Of a stretch of DNA of 46,482 bases, positions 24,061 to 35,948 are shown piece after piece (position 1 is the stretch's first letter; the number at the start of each line of letters is the position of its first letter). A program made the position numbers and the translations under genes. The stretch comes from Spirogloea muscicola (Eukaryota > Streptophyta > Zygnematophyceae > Spirogloeales > Spirogloeaceae): positions 24,983-71,464 of the forward strand of contig WELB01000379.1 in the NCBI GenBank assembly GCA_009602725.1. The letters run 5' to 3'. The notes under the pieces are model-generated. The model saw only the letters and a program-made list of their open reading frames with translations. It ran no database searches and was not told the origin of the DNA.

Positions 24061-24337
24061 TGTAGAGCCAGAGCTTACGAGCCCTGCAAACTAAGCGAAA
24101 GCCACATTCTATGAAATGCAGGGGAGGTCAATGTAGGCCAGCACACTGTTCACGCAAAAGCTAGTGCAGAAAGTTGGGCTGCATGAAATGAAACGGGAGG
24201 CCAGATCAGGCCAATACGCTGTTCAGGCTACGCTGTTCAGGCCAAGGTGAGAATGGCAAAGAAAGGGGCTGCACAAAGCAAAGCCCTATGCTAAGGGTGG
24301 GCTGAGGTAGCACTGTGGAAGCCGGCGGAAGGGGGCT

Positions 24338-24430
24338 TCAGTACCCACGAGTGTACACATGCACTTCTGACAGGCCAAATCTGAGGAACCGGAACACCAC
24401 CGCTAGTGCAGAGAGTGGGGCTACAAAAAG
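24338..24430 (-). mobile_element. retroelement C-terminal tail (subfamily C remnant)
   Basis: The minus strand reads F-G-L-S-E-V-H-V-Y-T-R-G-Y and stops at 24338-24340. Upstream the element is missing; the frame instead runs into the shared GTAGCCCCACTCTCTGCACT repeat. Confidence 0.6.
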
Positions 24431-24633
24431 AAACGCCCTTTGTGCGCATATGGGGAGAGTAAGAAAGAAACACATCCTGCAATGTAAGGCAATGGCTGAG
24501 AGAGGCGAGCCCAAAAGGACTGGGCAAGAAGTAGGCTCATCCAAAGGGGCGGAGAGCTGTAAAACGAAGAAAGAGTCAGCCCAGAAAAGGTTGTGCACAA
24601 AGTTTGACGAGGCCAGAAACGCGCTAAATAGGA

Positions 24634-24860
24634 AGGGCTCGCCCATTGAGGATAGGGGCTGGAAAAGCCAGCCCAATAAAGAAGGAATAAAATACGAGAA
24701 GGGGGCCAGGGGAGCGCTAAGATAAACAAGCACAACAAGAAACAAAGCAGCTACGTATTACTCAGTAACCCCTGCTTAGCAGCCTCAGAGAAGCTAGGCT
24801 CCTGAAGTGGACCCCCTGGCCAGAGCCAGAGGCAGCAGCGAGGGCTCTGCCGGCACGCAG
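24634..24860. mobile_element. 3' UTR repeat plus subfamily A tail (minus)
   Basis: Bases 24634-24721 are a copy of the 3' UTR repeat (GGGGCTGGAAAAGCCAGCCC inside). Bases 24740-24835 are a third copy of the 112-bp arm at 233-344, in the same orientation, and encode on the minus strand L-R-L-L-S-R-G-Y then TGA. Confidence 0.65.
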
Positions 24861-24982
24861 GGCTAAAGCAGCGACTCATGTGGTTATTGGGTGCTCAATG
24901 TCCCCTCTTGAGCAGCCGTTGGTCAGAGAAACTAGTGTCCGGGAAGCGGGTCCCCCTGACTCGTCCTCGGCCTCCCACCTAA

Positions 24983-25682
24983 CTGCCTGATAGGGGTGCG
25001 CCAGTGTGAGAGCGGCTTCCGCGCAGAGAGTGCTGAGCTCGCCACTCACATGCTGCGATGCCCCACTGGACCAGAAGTGGTGGGCATCCACAACCTCCTC
25101 CGTGATGCTCTGGCGGCTTTGATGCGCGACGCCGGGTACCGTGCGGTCGTGGAAGTGAACAACATCATGCCGATCACCACGGATGCCCAGGGACGTCATC
25201 ATCGCCGCACACTTGACATTGTGGGCGTGCAACCTGGTGGAGGACCAAGGGCTTTGGTCGATATTGTGGTTACGGAGGCCTATAAAGGTCCAGCATCGAC
25301 ACACATCGCTGGCCACACAGTGGGCAGTGCTGAACACTTAAAGTTGCAGCACTACTCCGATTACCCCCGATGTGATCAGCTCTTGCCAGCAGCAATCGAC
25401 ATCTTTGGCTGCTTAGGTCCTCGTTTCCTTACTCTCCTTCAAAATATAGCCAATCTAGGCTACACACGACATGCAGATGTGTTCCCGGCTGAGATGGGCT
25501 TGCCAGCTGCTTATCTGTCGTTGTTGCGACGACGAGTTTCGGCCTGTTTGCAGCGTGCTCAGGCTAATGCTTTGCACCAGAAAGCTGGGCGAGCTCTAGT
25601 TGGTAGCAGAAGGGCTTCGTATCTGCCATCTACTATCCAGGCATCGGTTAGCGACCTTTATGTTTTGACCCTTGGTTTCTGA
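24983..25682 (+). mobile_element. retroelement C-terminal region with zinc motif and endonuclease-like core (subfamily B)
   Basis: An open frame of about 228 codons (from 24996) ends S-V-S-D-L-Y-V-L-T-L-G-F, TGA at 25680-25682. It shows C-E-S-G-F-R-A-E-S-A-E-L and H-M-L-R-C (a degraded zinc motif), H-N-L-L-R-D-A, then R-T-L-D-I-V-G-V-Q-P-G-G-G-P-R with L-V-D-I-V-V-T-E, the layout of a restriction-like PD-(D/E)xK endonuclease. The last third (G-L-P-A-A-Y-L-S-L-L-R-R-R and C-L-Q-R-A-Q-A-N-A-L-H-Q-K-A-G-R-A-L) matches the inverted copy at 23.3-23.6 kb. No reverse transcriptase is present, so the copy is 5'-truncated. Confidence 0.78.
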
Positions 25683-25715
25683 GCGGGTCAATCTACTGTA
25701 GGTTATGTAGGCCTT

Positions 25716-26160
25716 AAGATGTGCTTGCCTTTGTACTTGGCCATTTGGCCTTCGTTTGTTTCAAATACACGAAATTTTCCTTGCACCCATTGGAAGTGCC
25801 ACTGCTCTTTAAGAAAGAAGTGGCTCTCCGAATGGGGGCAAGGGCTGTGAGAAGCCAGCCCGAAAAGAATTGACAAGGTTCGAAGGGGCCAAAATCTTTA
25901 AGGGCTGTGAGAAGGCGGCCCGAGGAAGAGTTGACAGGGTCCGAAGAAAGAAGGGGCCGAAAAGATGGAAAGGTCAGCTGATGAGATGCGGAAGTAGGGC
26001 GCCACCTGGCGGGCGCCGAGGAGGCCGGGGGAGGCCAACAAGGGGCCAGGCGGCGGGGGCCCTGATGGCCGGCGCCCGCGGCCCGGTCGTCAAAAAAAAA
26101 TGGAAAACGAATCTCCTTTGTGGCTGCTGATCTATTTGATTAGAAAGAGCGGCTGTGAAA
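25716..26160 (+). repeat. subfamily B 3' UTR and a 3' UTR repeat upstream of the next gene
   Basis: Bases 25716-25775 are the B-type 3' UTR. Bases 25818-25893 are a minus-orientation copy of the 3' UTR repeat (CAAGGGCTGTGAGAAGCCAG, then GGTTCGAAGGGGCC). A partial second copy follows at about 25900-25960. The stretch ends in GC-rich sequence with an A9 run at about 26092-26100, less than 160 bases before the next start codon. Confidence 0.6.
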
Positions 26161-26247
26161 GCCAGCCTGCCCGGTCGCAGGGGCGTCCTCATCCCCAGCT
26201 CTCCCCGTCAAGCTCCCCAGCTGCCGCGGGTGCGCCAAGCGGGCGCC

Positions 26248-29200
26248 ATGGCCTTCCTGCTCCGCGCCATCACGGGCGCCCGCAAGAAGCAGGAGTTCCA
26301 GACGCCCGAGGAGCTCGCCCAGCGCTGGGATGAGCAGCGCGACGGCATCGCCCACGCCCTCTCCGACAAGTCCGCCGACGTGTGCCCGCGCATCGCCAAC
26401 GTCTTCTACAAAGCCGGCCCCGAGGCCCGCTCGTTCCTCCTCAGCCCGTCGCAGGAGCTCGCTGCTGCTCACGGCGACGACGTGCTGGTCCTTGTGTCGG
26501 AACTGGCAGACGCCGGTGTACCAGGTGCGGTGTGCGCACCTTCTACTCCTTACGTCGTTGCGGTGTGCCTTCCAACATCAGTAGTGCGGTTTCACAGCAC
26601 TGTCGACGGCCACCGGTGTCACTTGTCTTCTTGCACAGAATGACTCCTATCCGCCTGCTGCTCTGCAGGTTCCGACCTTTTCGAGGTCAACGCAAAGAAG
26701 TTCGGCGTCAGCAAGGCCCTGGGCCCCACGGTGGCGTGGTTCCAGCAGTTGCAACCCTTGTTGGTGGAGGCACTAGAAGCTGCCCCCTCTGTCGATTCCT
26801 CTGCAACCTTAGGGCCCATGGAACCTGCGGCCGAGGACTTGCAAGGTCCCCAACCTGGTACGTGCTTGCACTTTTCATCTCACATTGGCAGCAGCTGTCA
26901 GATCCTCAGGAGCTTTTGCTCTACAGAGTAGGCTGCCTCAGGACATTGACTTCTCACCACCTCGTCCTACAAGTGCGATCCAACTTCCAGCTGTACCTGA
27001 GTCACTAACATTCGACCCTAGCTGTCCACTTTGCAGGGGTGGACCAACATGTTGGGGAGGCCATGACGCCCGAAGAGTTCACTGCACTCCTTGCTGCAAC
27101 TGGCTATGCAAGCGTTGATGAGGTGCCCCTGAGTGCACTGGACACGGTGCCTATTGCCAAGACCATCTCCACAACCGCGACTGCTGGAAGTATGTCTGGG
27201 GATTCCACAGCTAGTGGCATGTATCCAGAGCTTTCTGAGGAAGCATACGCTGACACTCCAGTGGTGCCAAGTATGCCCTCAAAATTTGCGCCAGCACCCG
27301 ACTTCCAGGACAACAGCCAGCCTGTCTATCTGTCAGCTTCTGAAGCAGTGGACACAAGCTATACAGGAACCCAAGCCGATGAGGCGGCTAAGTCAGTAGC
27401 AGTTGCACTCTTTGCTCCAGATATTGACGCTCCTTCTGCTGCTTCTGTACAGAGTTTTGGTTAGTGTCCTTCCCTCACCTCTTTTGCGTCTGAAGCATGT
27501 CAGTATTTCATTTTGTCTCCTACAAGAGACATCTGTGCCTCCTTGCGATTGAGGTATGTTGAGCTGGGGCTTCTGGAGCATTTTACTGACCTACTATTGC
27601 TCTCGTGCAGATCCAAGGGAGAGTCCAGCATACATTTCTAGCATAGAAAGCACAACAATCTCAATCCAGACGGAAAATGACTCACTCGCAGTAGACAGCA
27701 CAACAATCTCAATTCACAGGGAAAGTGACCCAATCGCAGTTGACTTACCCACATTGAGTACCAGTTCAGACTTGAAGCCTGCGACAAGTGCCTCGTCAGG
27801 GTTAAGTGGTGCGAATGGTGACCAGAGAAGTGCAGTGGCTGCAGTGGTTGCCGAGGAGCTGCAAGCCGGCCAACAACCAGGGTCCCTCAGCTTGCTTGAA
27901 GCAGGCACGGCTTCTCAAGGGGCCAGTTCGTATGGAAGTGCTCAGTCACCTGTGACCAGCACAGAGCAGAGCTCCCTTGCTCGCACGAGCAGAGCTCTTG
28001 ACAACCCAGATGCTCGGGGTGACTTGACGGGGAAGGCAGTAGCTGATGTTCCAGGAGGCATTCCAGCAGCAACACATACTGATTTTCTGCCAGATGAAGG
28101 TGAGCTGCGGAGCTTGGCGGCTATCTCAGGTCTAGATAAGGAGGTGTTGCAGAAAGGCCTCACTTCAGCTAAGGCTGCCGCTGACAAATTGGGGATCACG
28201 GCAGCCTCTGCTGGAGGTGAGGGGCAATCTCTGCTATCGTGCTTCATGGATTTAAGTTACTATCTGAGATTCTTGTCATAGCCACTATAGAGCATGGGGC
28301 CTTGTGCATAGTCCCCTTGTGCAGTTCATTGCGGGTGGATTCAGCCTTCATGTCTCTCGGAACATAAGCTGGCTCAAGGGAAATCATTAGACTGGCTGAG
28401 GGGAGGGCATGTGACAGAAGGCCTCGTGCTTCGGTCCGAGACTCCTGATAATGATCATGATCTAGTTAGTGTGCAGAGTATTTACGATCATGTCTTCTTG
28501 GTACCATACTGCTCTACTTTCTCTCTTGATCATGGGGGGCAGCTTTAGGCTGAGGGTATTGTATGCTTGCCAGCCGTGATAAGCTCTTGTACCTTTCTGG
28601 CTTTAGCTGTTAGTATCAAAGTCCTAAAGTTGGATAGGGCCAGTAAGGCAGGTCGATCTTCCCTTTCCTGTCACATGGATCTCTGGAATTTAGACAACAG
28701 CTTGTGAAGCATTAATGATGGTTAATCCTGGTGAAAGCACCTGTCTACATCTGCGATGCACACGAGCATTTTGCAACATGATGGTTGATCATTGATTTAA
28801 GCAACAATGTTCTGCTGCTTACAGGCCCCACCTTGGTTGCTCCCATGCAAGCCCCAGCATCAGGAACCTGGAGGACAGGCTCTGTAGGTCCCAACGTGGT
28901 CATTGACGTGGCCGCATCTGGTGACTTTGCAAGTCAGTTGCCAGATGCAGCTGGGACTAAATCATTGACTGCTGGCACAGATCCTCCACTTGAGGCTACA
29001 AACATGGTCACGCCTTTCATTGTTGGTGAAGGAGATACGCAAGGGATTGTCCATGCCGATGGAGCTGTACCGCCCAGTGCCGGCATGTTGCCGCAAGGGA
29101 CAGGTCCCTCTTTTGGTGTCATGACACCTGCTCACCTTGAGCCGCCAGCCCCCCCTTCACCCTTCAATGCTTCAAGGGCTTCAGTCCACTCTTCAACCAT

Positions 29201-32200
29201 GGCAGCCCCAGAATCTCAGATACAGGCTCCTGCTGTCAACTTTAACCAAGATCCTGAGGAGAGCTTGCGCATTCCATATGTCCCTGGCCCTTCAGTAGCA
29301 TCCACTAATGCTGGATTGTTCACTTCTACACCCCACTCTTACTCTGAGGTGGAAGGAAAGAATGATGAAAGTGCAGTCACTGCTCCTATCTACAGAGGGC
29401 CTGGTCAGGTACGCCAAAGTAGTACCTGGCCTGAGTCCAGCCTTATGCTGTATGGTCCACTTAAAAGGTAAAAGCTTGGCGTTGACCACTTGAGGTTCAG
29501 AGCCTGAGTTGGTTCATAACCGTCTGGTGCAAAGCTTTAGTTGATCGGTGTCGGTGTTTCCTTGTCTCGTGCTCACACAACGTTCACTTGTCCCTCTCTC
29601 AGGAAACTGCACAGCTAGGGACTGCTGCAGGTGCAGTAGCTGGTGGCCTTGTGGGCAGTTTCCAAGACGGTTGTGAGCAACAGCAGATTTTGGAACCTTA
29701 TCAAGACAAAGCAGCAACCCTCTCCGAGGCCCGCCCAACCCCAAGTACGTCGTCAAAGCAATTAGCACCTGGATGGCGATTGCTCCTGGAGAAAGTGGTC
29801 TGCGGTCGGTAGGTCTGTGCATTTTGTGCTGAACAAAAGCTTCAGCAGATATTAACAGATATTGGCAAAGCAGTGAGTATGTATGAGGGCGTCTTGCACT
29901 GTAGCAGAGCCCATAAATGACTGTGAAGCTACCAACCTGCACAGCATTTGCTCGGATATGATGTATGAATGTTGCCCATACCACTTCACATTGGTTTCAG
30001 AGGATAGCCTCAAGGTTATGCAGCAGCGTGCTAATGGTAAGATAGCAGAGGATGATGCAACACTGACATCAAGCCTGGGAGCAGCAGTGCTAGCAGGTTC
30101 AAGCTTAAGCATGGTTGGCAAGCCCGCTAGCCAGCCAGAAGTGGTGGACCATGTGCCACAATCTGACTTCATAGATAGTGGAAGCGCGATGGCAATGCGT
30201 GCAAGAGAAGACTCAGCCGTGCCTGCAAGCCTGCTAGCCCCTACAAACTCTACTCAGAACAGTGGTTAGTAAACAGCTTGTTTGGCCAACCGTGCATCTC
30301 CTGATATGTGCAGATTCTCGGCTTGGTTCCTTAGGAGAGTGCTAAGAGCTGATTTTACTCGTGCCCTGCAATATTAATTGCAGAATTTGCAAGTGTCTAA
30401 TATCTGTAGCAGTTGATATGCTGCTTGCCTGACCAGGAGGACTTCTTCATTTAGTGCACCTTGGAGGCTGACCGCAAGTTGGCAGTGTGTTCCCCTCAGA
30501 GCAAGAAATGGAGACACCAGACGATCAAGCAGCTTACAAGTTAGGAGGACTTGAGTCCGCTGCAAGTGGAGATGTTGCTGCAGCAGAGGCTGTCAGTGCT
30601 TCTTCGGCCCAGCTTGCCACAGCGGCAAGAGCAGCAGCTTCAGCCGCACAGAGCCATGAGAATGGCTTCAGATATCCAGGTCAGGCTTGTGATGACTACC
30701 AGCTGAAAATTTCGAGATAATAGCTGTTCCGCCGGCACGACATTAGCAGGGCAGTTGTGCTAGGTTCATATGGAAGGTGATTAAGAGCCCTGCTAATAGT
30801 GGCGCATGCTGACTACATGCTTGCGGAGCAGAGAGTGGGGCACCAGCAGTGAACAATGCTGCATTGGAGCAGAGAGACAGAGAGGCAGCCGTGGCCCTTG
30901 GTCCTCCATTGTTGATGGGCGCCTCCACTGCACAACAGCCTGGAACAAGGATACCAGAGCAGTTGGGCCAGAGAGAGGGGCCCCTGGAGGAGTCTGCACA
31001 GCCTGCTGTGCATGCAAGCCGCTTTAGACCAACAGGGGGGCCCTTTGCAGGTTTGTAGATGATGAGCCTTTCTCAGACAGCAACTCATCCCTTTGAGGTG
31101 TAGCAGGCTACACCTCCAAATCTGACCACTTTCCTGCTCATGATGCACATGATGGTCATTGTCGGGCATCATGCTTGCTGAACAGGGAGCAGCATACCAC
31201 CAGATTATATGGTTGCTAATGACCGGTCAGGAGTGGTAGAGGCCCTCGGTACTCCACCTTTGGTGGCCTCCCCTGCACAACCTGCTGGAGCACAGCCACT
31301 GCTACAGAACGAAGTGAACATGCAGCCTCCGAAGGAGTTTGCACAGCCTTTTCCAGCTGAAGGTGGAATGTCTTTACCTGCAGCCTGCACGGTGTTGCCT
31401 AAGCAGTCATGGAGCAGCCTGATCACTGCTGGACTGAACGAGTTCTGATGCTCACCAGATTATTGCTCTGACTGCATGCTTGCTGGACAGAGCATGGAGT
31501 ACCAAGCATGGAGGGCATTGCAAATGAGCAGATGGTAATGGAAGAGGGCCTCAATACTCCACCGGTGCTGGGTACCGACCCTGCACAACAACCAGAGACA
31601 TTGCCATCGACGCAGTTTGGAGGAAGGGCGCAGCCCCTGGCTGAGTCACTACAGCCTGCTCCACTTGCAAGTGGCCTGGCACCAACTGGGGCTTCTGCAG
31701 GTTTACTGGGTGCTGAGCCTAGTCTGTTGTCCAAAGAAGGCATGGCCCCTGCTGCCGCTGGTCCCATCTTCCAGGCATCTGCTGCCCCTCATGTGGCAAC
31801 AGACCTTACCATTCCGCCGAGCGACTCAGCCAAACCTGAAGGCCATGAGAGCAACATGCTCGCTGCCGGTGGTGTCCCTCCCTTCAGTGTTGTGGCTGCT
31901 CCACTTGAGACAGATGGCAGCAGAGGTTCCCCTGGTTCTCATAGAGTAGTGCCGCACCGGGCTGCGCCGCCTCCACCTACAACTGCCATCAAGCCGCCCA
32001 GCTTGGTACAGCCTGTCAATGTCGGTGATCTGAATGGCACTGGCAATGGCAGTGCTGCCACTTACTCCTCTGGTAAGTCACAACGGCAGTGCGAATGCTT
32101 CAAGCCAGGCCTGCAGTATCGTAGTGTAGTGCTGAGATGTACAAGTATCTTCTCTTATTGTGGGGCGAAATTGGGAAATTTATACAAAGCGTTGTTGAGC

Positions 32201-34788
32201 TCGTGCCTACCCTGATCTCTTTACTTGCCCTGGTCTGAGAGAGGCCCCTTGATGGGGAAATACATGCAGCTGCAGCCTTGAACATGGAGCCAAAAACTGC
32301 ACCTGCAGCAATTGGAAGTATGCAAGGAGAAGTTATTGCAGCAGGTAGGCCTCATATAGCAAGATAGAGTATGAAGGTTGTTGTAACGTGCTTATAGAGG
32401 ACTCGGATTCCAGCATCGTATCATTGACCTATGAGATTTCCAAGGCTTCTTAGACTGTGCTGTCATGCTGAGAGAGTTGGTTACTGCTGCTGCATGGAAG
32501 CAGCTCTGAACTGTTGCATTTGTTGTGTTGTCAAGTTCCTCCGTCAGATACAACAGTTCTTGTGAGAGACAGCGTGCAAGGAGAAGTAATTGCAGCAGGT
32601 AGCCCTTAGTCAGCTGGCTGGTTGCTCTTTGATCAATTTGCACTTTGGGATGGAACAAGCAATCCCTTGTTGTTTTATGTTTGATTCTGTGCACTCCACA
32701 AGGGAGTGCGTTTTGCTGTTAGATGTGAGCAGCTCTGACATCCAGTATATGCATTTGCTGTGTCGACCAGTTCCCCCATCGGAAACGACCATTCTTGTCA
32801 CAAAAGAGCCACAAGGAGCTCAAGGACAAGGTACATGTGGCCTTGGCATTCTGGACTCTGATATGCATTTAGTTATGTATTAGGCATCAAGCTCCCAGCT
32901 TGATAATATAATGTGTCTCTACATCACATGTCTGGACACCAACAGATTACTTGGATCTGTGTCCTCAGCTAGAGCAGGTACAGCCATCGGCGTGTACAAT
33001 GCTGTCACTTGTCAATCATTAAGGTGTCTCTTGATAGTGCATATGTTTGAATATATTTGGGTGGGAGAGTAGCTCAAACAAAATTTGCTGGACTTTGGCT
33101 GCTTCTTCAGTTGCAGCTGCAGCCTTGAACATGGAGCCAAATCTTTCAGGAGTTGCTGAGCCAAAAACTGCACCTGCAGCAATTGGAAGTTCGCAAGGAG
33201 AAGTTATAGCAGCAGGTAGGCCCTCAGATAGCAAGATAGTGTGTGAAGCCTGTCATTACGTGCTTGTAGAGGACTCGGATTCCAGCATCGTATTGTTGAC
33301 CTTTTGAGAGTTCCAAGGCTTGTTAGACTGTGCTGTCATGCTGAGAGAGGTGGTTACTGCTGTTGTATGGAAGCAGCTCTGAATTTCACACTTTGAATTT
33401 GTTGTGTTGACAAGTTCCCCCGTCAGATACAACAGTTCTTGTGAGAGACAGTGTGCAAGGAGAAGTAATTGCAGCAGGTAGCCCTTGATCAGCATGGCTG
33501 TTTGCTCTTTGATCAGTTTGCACTTTCAGAGGGAACAAGCAACTCCTTGTTGAGTTATGTTTGATTCTGCAATCCACGAGGGAGTGCGTTCTTGCTGTGA
33601 TGTGAGCAGCTCTGACATCCAGTACCTGCAATTGCTGTCTTGACAAGTTCCCCCATCGGAGACAACCATTCTTGTCACGAAAGAGCCACAAGGAGCTCAA
33701 ACACAAGGTACATGTGTTTTCGGCATTCTGGACTCTACTATGCAGTTATCTCCTGTATTAGGCATCAGCTCCCAGCTTGATATATAATGGGTCTCTACAT
33801 CATATGCTTGTACACCAACAGACATGCTTGTACACCAACAGACTACTAGGATCTGTGCCCTCCGCTAGAGCAGGTACAGCTGTCATTCTCACAGGAGCCA
33901 TCAACGTGTACAATGCTGTCACTTGTCAAGGTTGTCTCTCAATAGTGCATATGTTTGGACATGTTTGCGTGGGAGAGTAGCTCAAACAAAGTTGCTGGAC
34001 TTTGGCTGCATCGTCACTTGCAGCTGCAGCCTTGAACACGGAGCCAATTCTTGATTCAGGAGTTGCTGAGCCAAAAACTGCACCTGCAGCAAGTATGCAA
34101 GGAGGGGCGGGTATGCAAGGAGAAGTTATTGCAGCAGGTACATGTGACCTTGGCATTGTGGACTCTGATGTGCAGTTATGTCCTGTATTAGGCATCAGCT
34201 CCCAGCTTGATATATAATGTGTCTCTACATCATATGTCTGTACACCAACAGATTACTAGGATCCGTGTCCTCAGCTAGAGCAGGTACAGCTGTCATTCTC
34301 ACAAGAGCCATCAACGTGTACGACGCTGTCACGTGTCAGCCATTAAGCTTGTCTCTTGATACTGCATACGTTTGGATAGGTTTGGGTGGGAGAGTAGCTC
34401 AAGCAAAAGTTGCTGGAGTTGCTGAAGAAGCTGCCAGAGTCCCCCCTCCATCTGTGTCTGAGGCTGCTTGGGAGGAGCCAAGTACTGAGGTCGTTGCACC
34501 AGGTGCACACTCAATCTCTGCTGCAACCTCACGGCATTGAGCGTCACCATTTTGTCAAGCAGCTTCTTCTGCTTGATTTGGCTGCATGCAGCCAGCCTGG
34601 TGGATAAATAGCTAAGCCTGATTCACCACTGTCTTTCAGAAGCTATTGCCCTGGGACGAAAACAAGTCGCACAGCCGCCTGTGCCAGCTGCCCAGCCAAT
34701 GACTGCCACGCCTGCTGGCAAGGCAGAGAGCGGGGGTGGTGGACGTGGTGTTTTTTCTTGCTGCTTCAGGCCGCAAGCTCAAGGCTAA
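26248..34788 (+). CDS. unrecognised long low-complexity protein with duplicated exons
   Basis: I do not recognise this protein. Exons that keep frame are 26248-26524, 26669-26857, 27037-27459, 27611-28216, 28825-29408 and one starting 29603; further exons continue to the stop at 34786-34788. The first two exons (about 155 residues, M-A-F-L-L-R-A-I-T-G-A-R-K-K, and G-P-T-V-A-W-F-Q-Q-L-Q-P-L-L) look globular and helical. The rest is rich in A, S, T, P, G and Q, with no transmembrane segment. Three consecutive exons (about 30837-31053, 31187-31400, 31494-32073) are related, and a block of small exons is repeated three times at 32.26-34.4 kb. The C-terminus is basic and ends G-G-G-G-R-G-V-F-S-C-C-F-R-P-Q-A-Q-G; the Cys pair could be lipidated. 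Exon joining after 29.6 kb is provisional. Confidence 0.68.
28217..28824 (+). other. long intron of the unrecognised gene
   Basis: This 608-base stretch lies between a GTGAGG donor and a TTACAG acceptor that keep the frame of the flanking exons. It is more AT-rich than the exons. I see no repeat, RNA gene or internal exon in it. Confidence 0.6.
30837..31710 (+). repeat. three related consecutive exons
   Basis: Three exons each contain the pattern L-G-P/T-P-P-L/V, then P/T-A-Q-Q/P, and later a Q-P motif. Copy 1 and copy 3 share E-S-A/L-Q-P-A and P-T-G-G/A; copy 2 has diverged most. Intron phases are the same (phase 1 acceptors), which is what exon duplication gives. Confidence 0.65.
32261..34370 (+). 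repeat. tandem ~900-bp exon-intron blocks
   Basis: Block 1 starts near 32261, block 2 near 33105 and block 3 near 34015. Each begins with an exon encoding A-L-N-M/T-E-P and A/V-E-P-K-T-A-P-A-A or close variants, ending Q-G-E-V-I-A-A-G. Blocks 1 and 2 also hold a second exon (D-T-T-V-L-V-R-D-S-V-Q-G-E-V-I-A-A-G; 32535-32597 and 33420-33477) and a third (T-T-I-L-V-T-K-E-P-Q-G-A-Q; near 32763-32830 and 33643-33706). All end in a unit with GGATCTGTGTCCTCAGCTAG or a variant (32943, 33838, 34251). Introns are conserved as strongly as exons. Block 3 lacks exons two and three. Confidence 0.8.
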
Positions 34789-35948
34789 TGGAGCATGTCG
34801 TTGATGGCTTCACTGCCAGGCCCAGGGGAATTGGAGATATGTCTTCATCAATATAAGAGCTCTTGCGTTATAATAGCTTCGACATGTTGCTTGCTTTACT
34901 TCAGGTTGCTTGCTTTACTCGAATCGTTCTGATTCATGACTGCAGCAACTTGATTGTGTCGTTCCCTCTGAGCAAAGTCAGGACCCAGTCAGGCAGGGTT
35001 ATTTTCCGAATTTTGTAGCACAGTGAGGTGTAATCTGAATATAGAGCCGAGGGCTCCCTTACATTCATTGTATGACAGTTCTCCCAGTGAAGCTAAGCAT
35101 CATTGGTACAAGTGAGAGCAATTTGCTCGTTTTGCACTGCTGTCTACTCTAGTTTCATGACAAGCTGGGTAGATTCATGTTGAAAGAACGCTGCTTACTG
35201 GGGAGAGTTGAGTTCACAGAATGCTGCTTGCCAGCATTTCTTAATCACCTGGTGGACCTCCTGAAATACGAAGGTCAATCTTCCTTCAGCAGCTTCAATG
35301 ACAGCCTTGCCAGCTTGCAGAAGCACTTGGACACACGAGCACCAACTTTTGGCCAGGGGAGTTTGCTTTCCACTTTGTCAGGCGCGAAGTGGGATGACCA
35401 CTGCCACCTACGACTTGACCATCATTTGATGGAGTCGGCTGCCTGTTGCTCTTCAGTAGCTGGCAGCTCTTCTGATTGCATCCCTCAGTCATGTCCGACA
35501 GCCGCTGTGCCGTCACTACTCTCCTTTCCCGCTCCAAGTACATAGCTCGCCAATTGCCTCTTCCATGGGACCAGCAAACCGTCCCACCTTGGCCGATGCA
35601 GATCCACTCATGGCGGCTGACACAACAGACTGGCACAGGCCAGTCCACACTCAAGGTGGGTGGGAGCCTTTGCTAGAGCATGGGAGCAGGCGCGGCTGCT
35701 TCTGATCCAGACTGAGCCTAAGTGCTGGGGATACTGCTCACAGAGAGCATCAACGGTCGACTTGGCTGGTACATATGATTTCCCCAGCCCAAACTGCTCC
35801 TCAGAATCCAATACTGCCAAGGCTCGGCAATGCAAAGATGAAACTTCACGGCAAAGCCTCCTAAACATTCAAGCACAGCAAAGAGACCTGGACTTTGAAA
35901 TACAAGTGCACAGTGTCGTGTTTGCACCCTTGTCCAGTCAACCAGAAA
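34789..35948. other. convergent intergenic space without a recognised gene
   Basis: This 1.16-kb interval lies between the stop of the unrecognised gene (+) and the stop of PRP18 (-). Open frames exist on both strands (35177-35545 plus, 35608-35868 minus) but neither matches a family I know and neither has clear splice structure. No retroelement tail is present. It may be long 3' UTRs. Confidence 0.45.

Noticed and set aside
26248-26524. Mo25-like identity for the N-terminus of the large gene
   Set aside because: Only the first residues are vaguely similar; no Mo25 repeat motif follows.
33804-33845. Direct repeat of ATGCTTGTACACCAACAG
   Set aside because: This is a simple local duplication inside an intron of an already duplicated block; not informative by itself.
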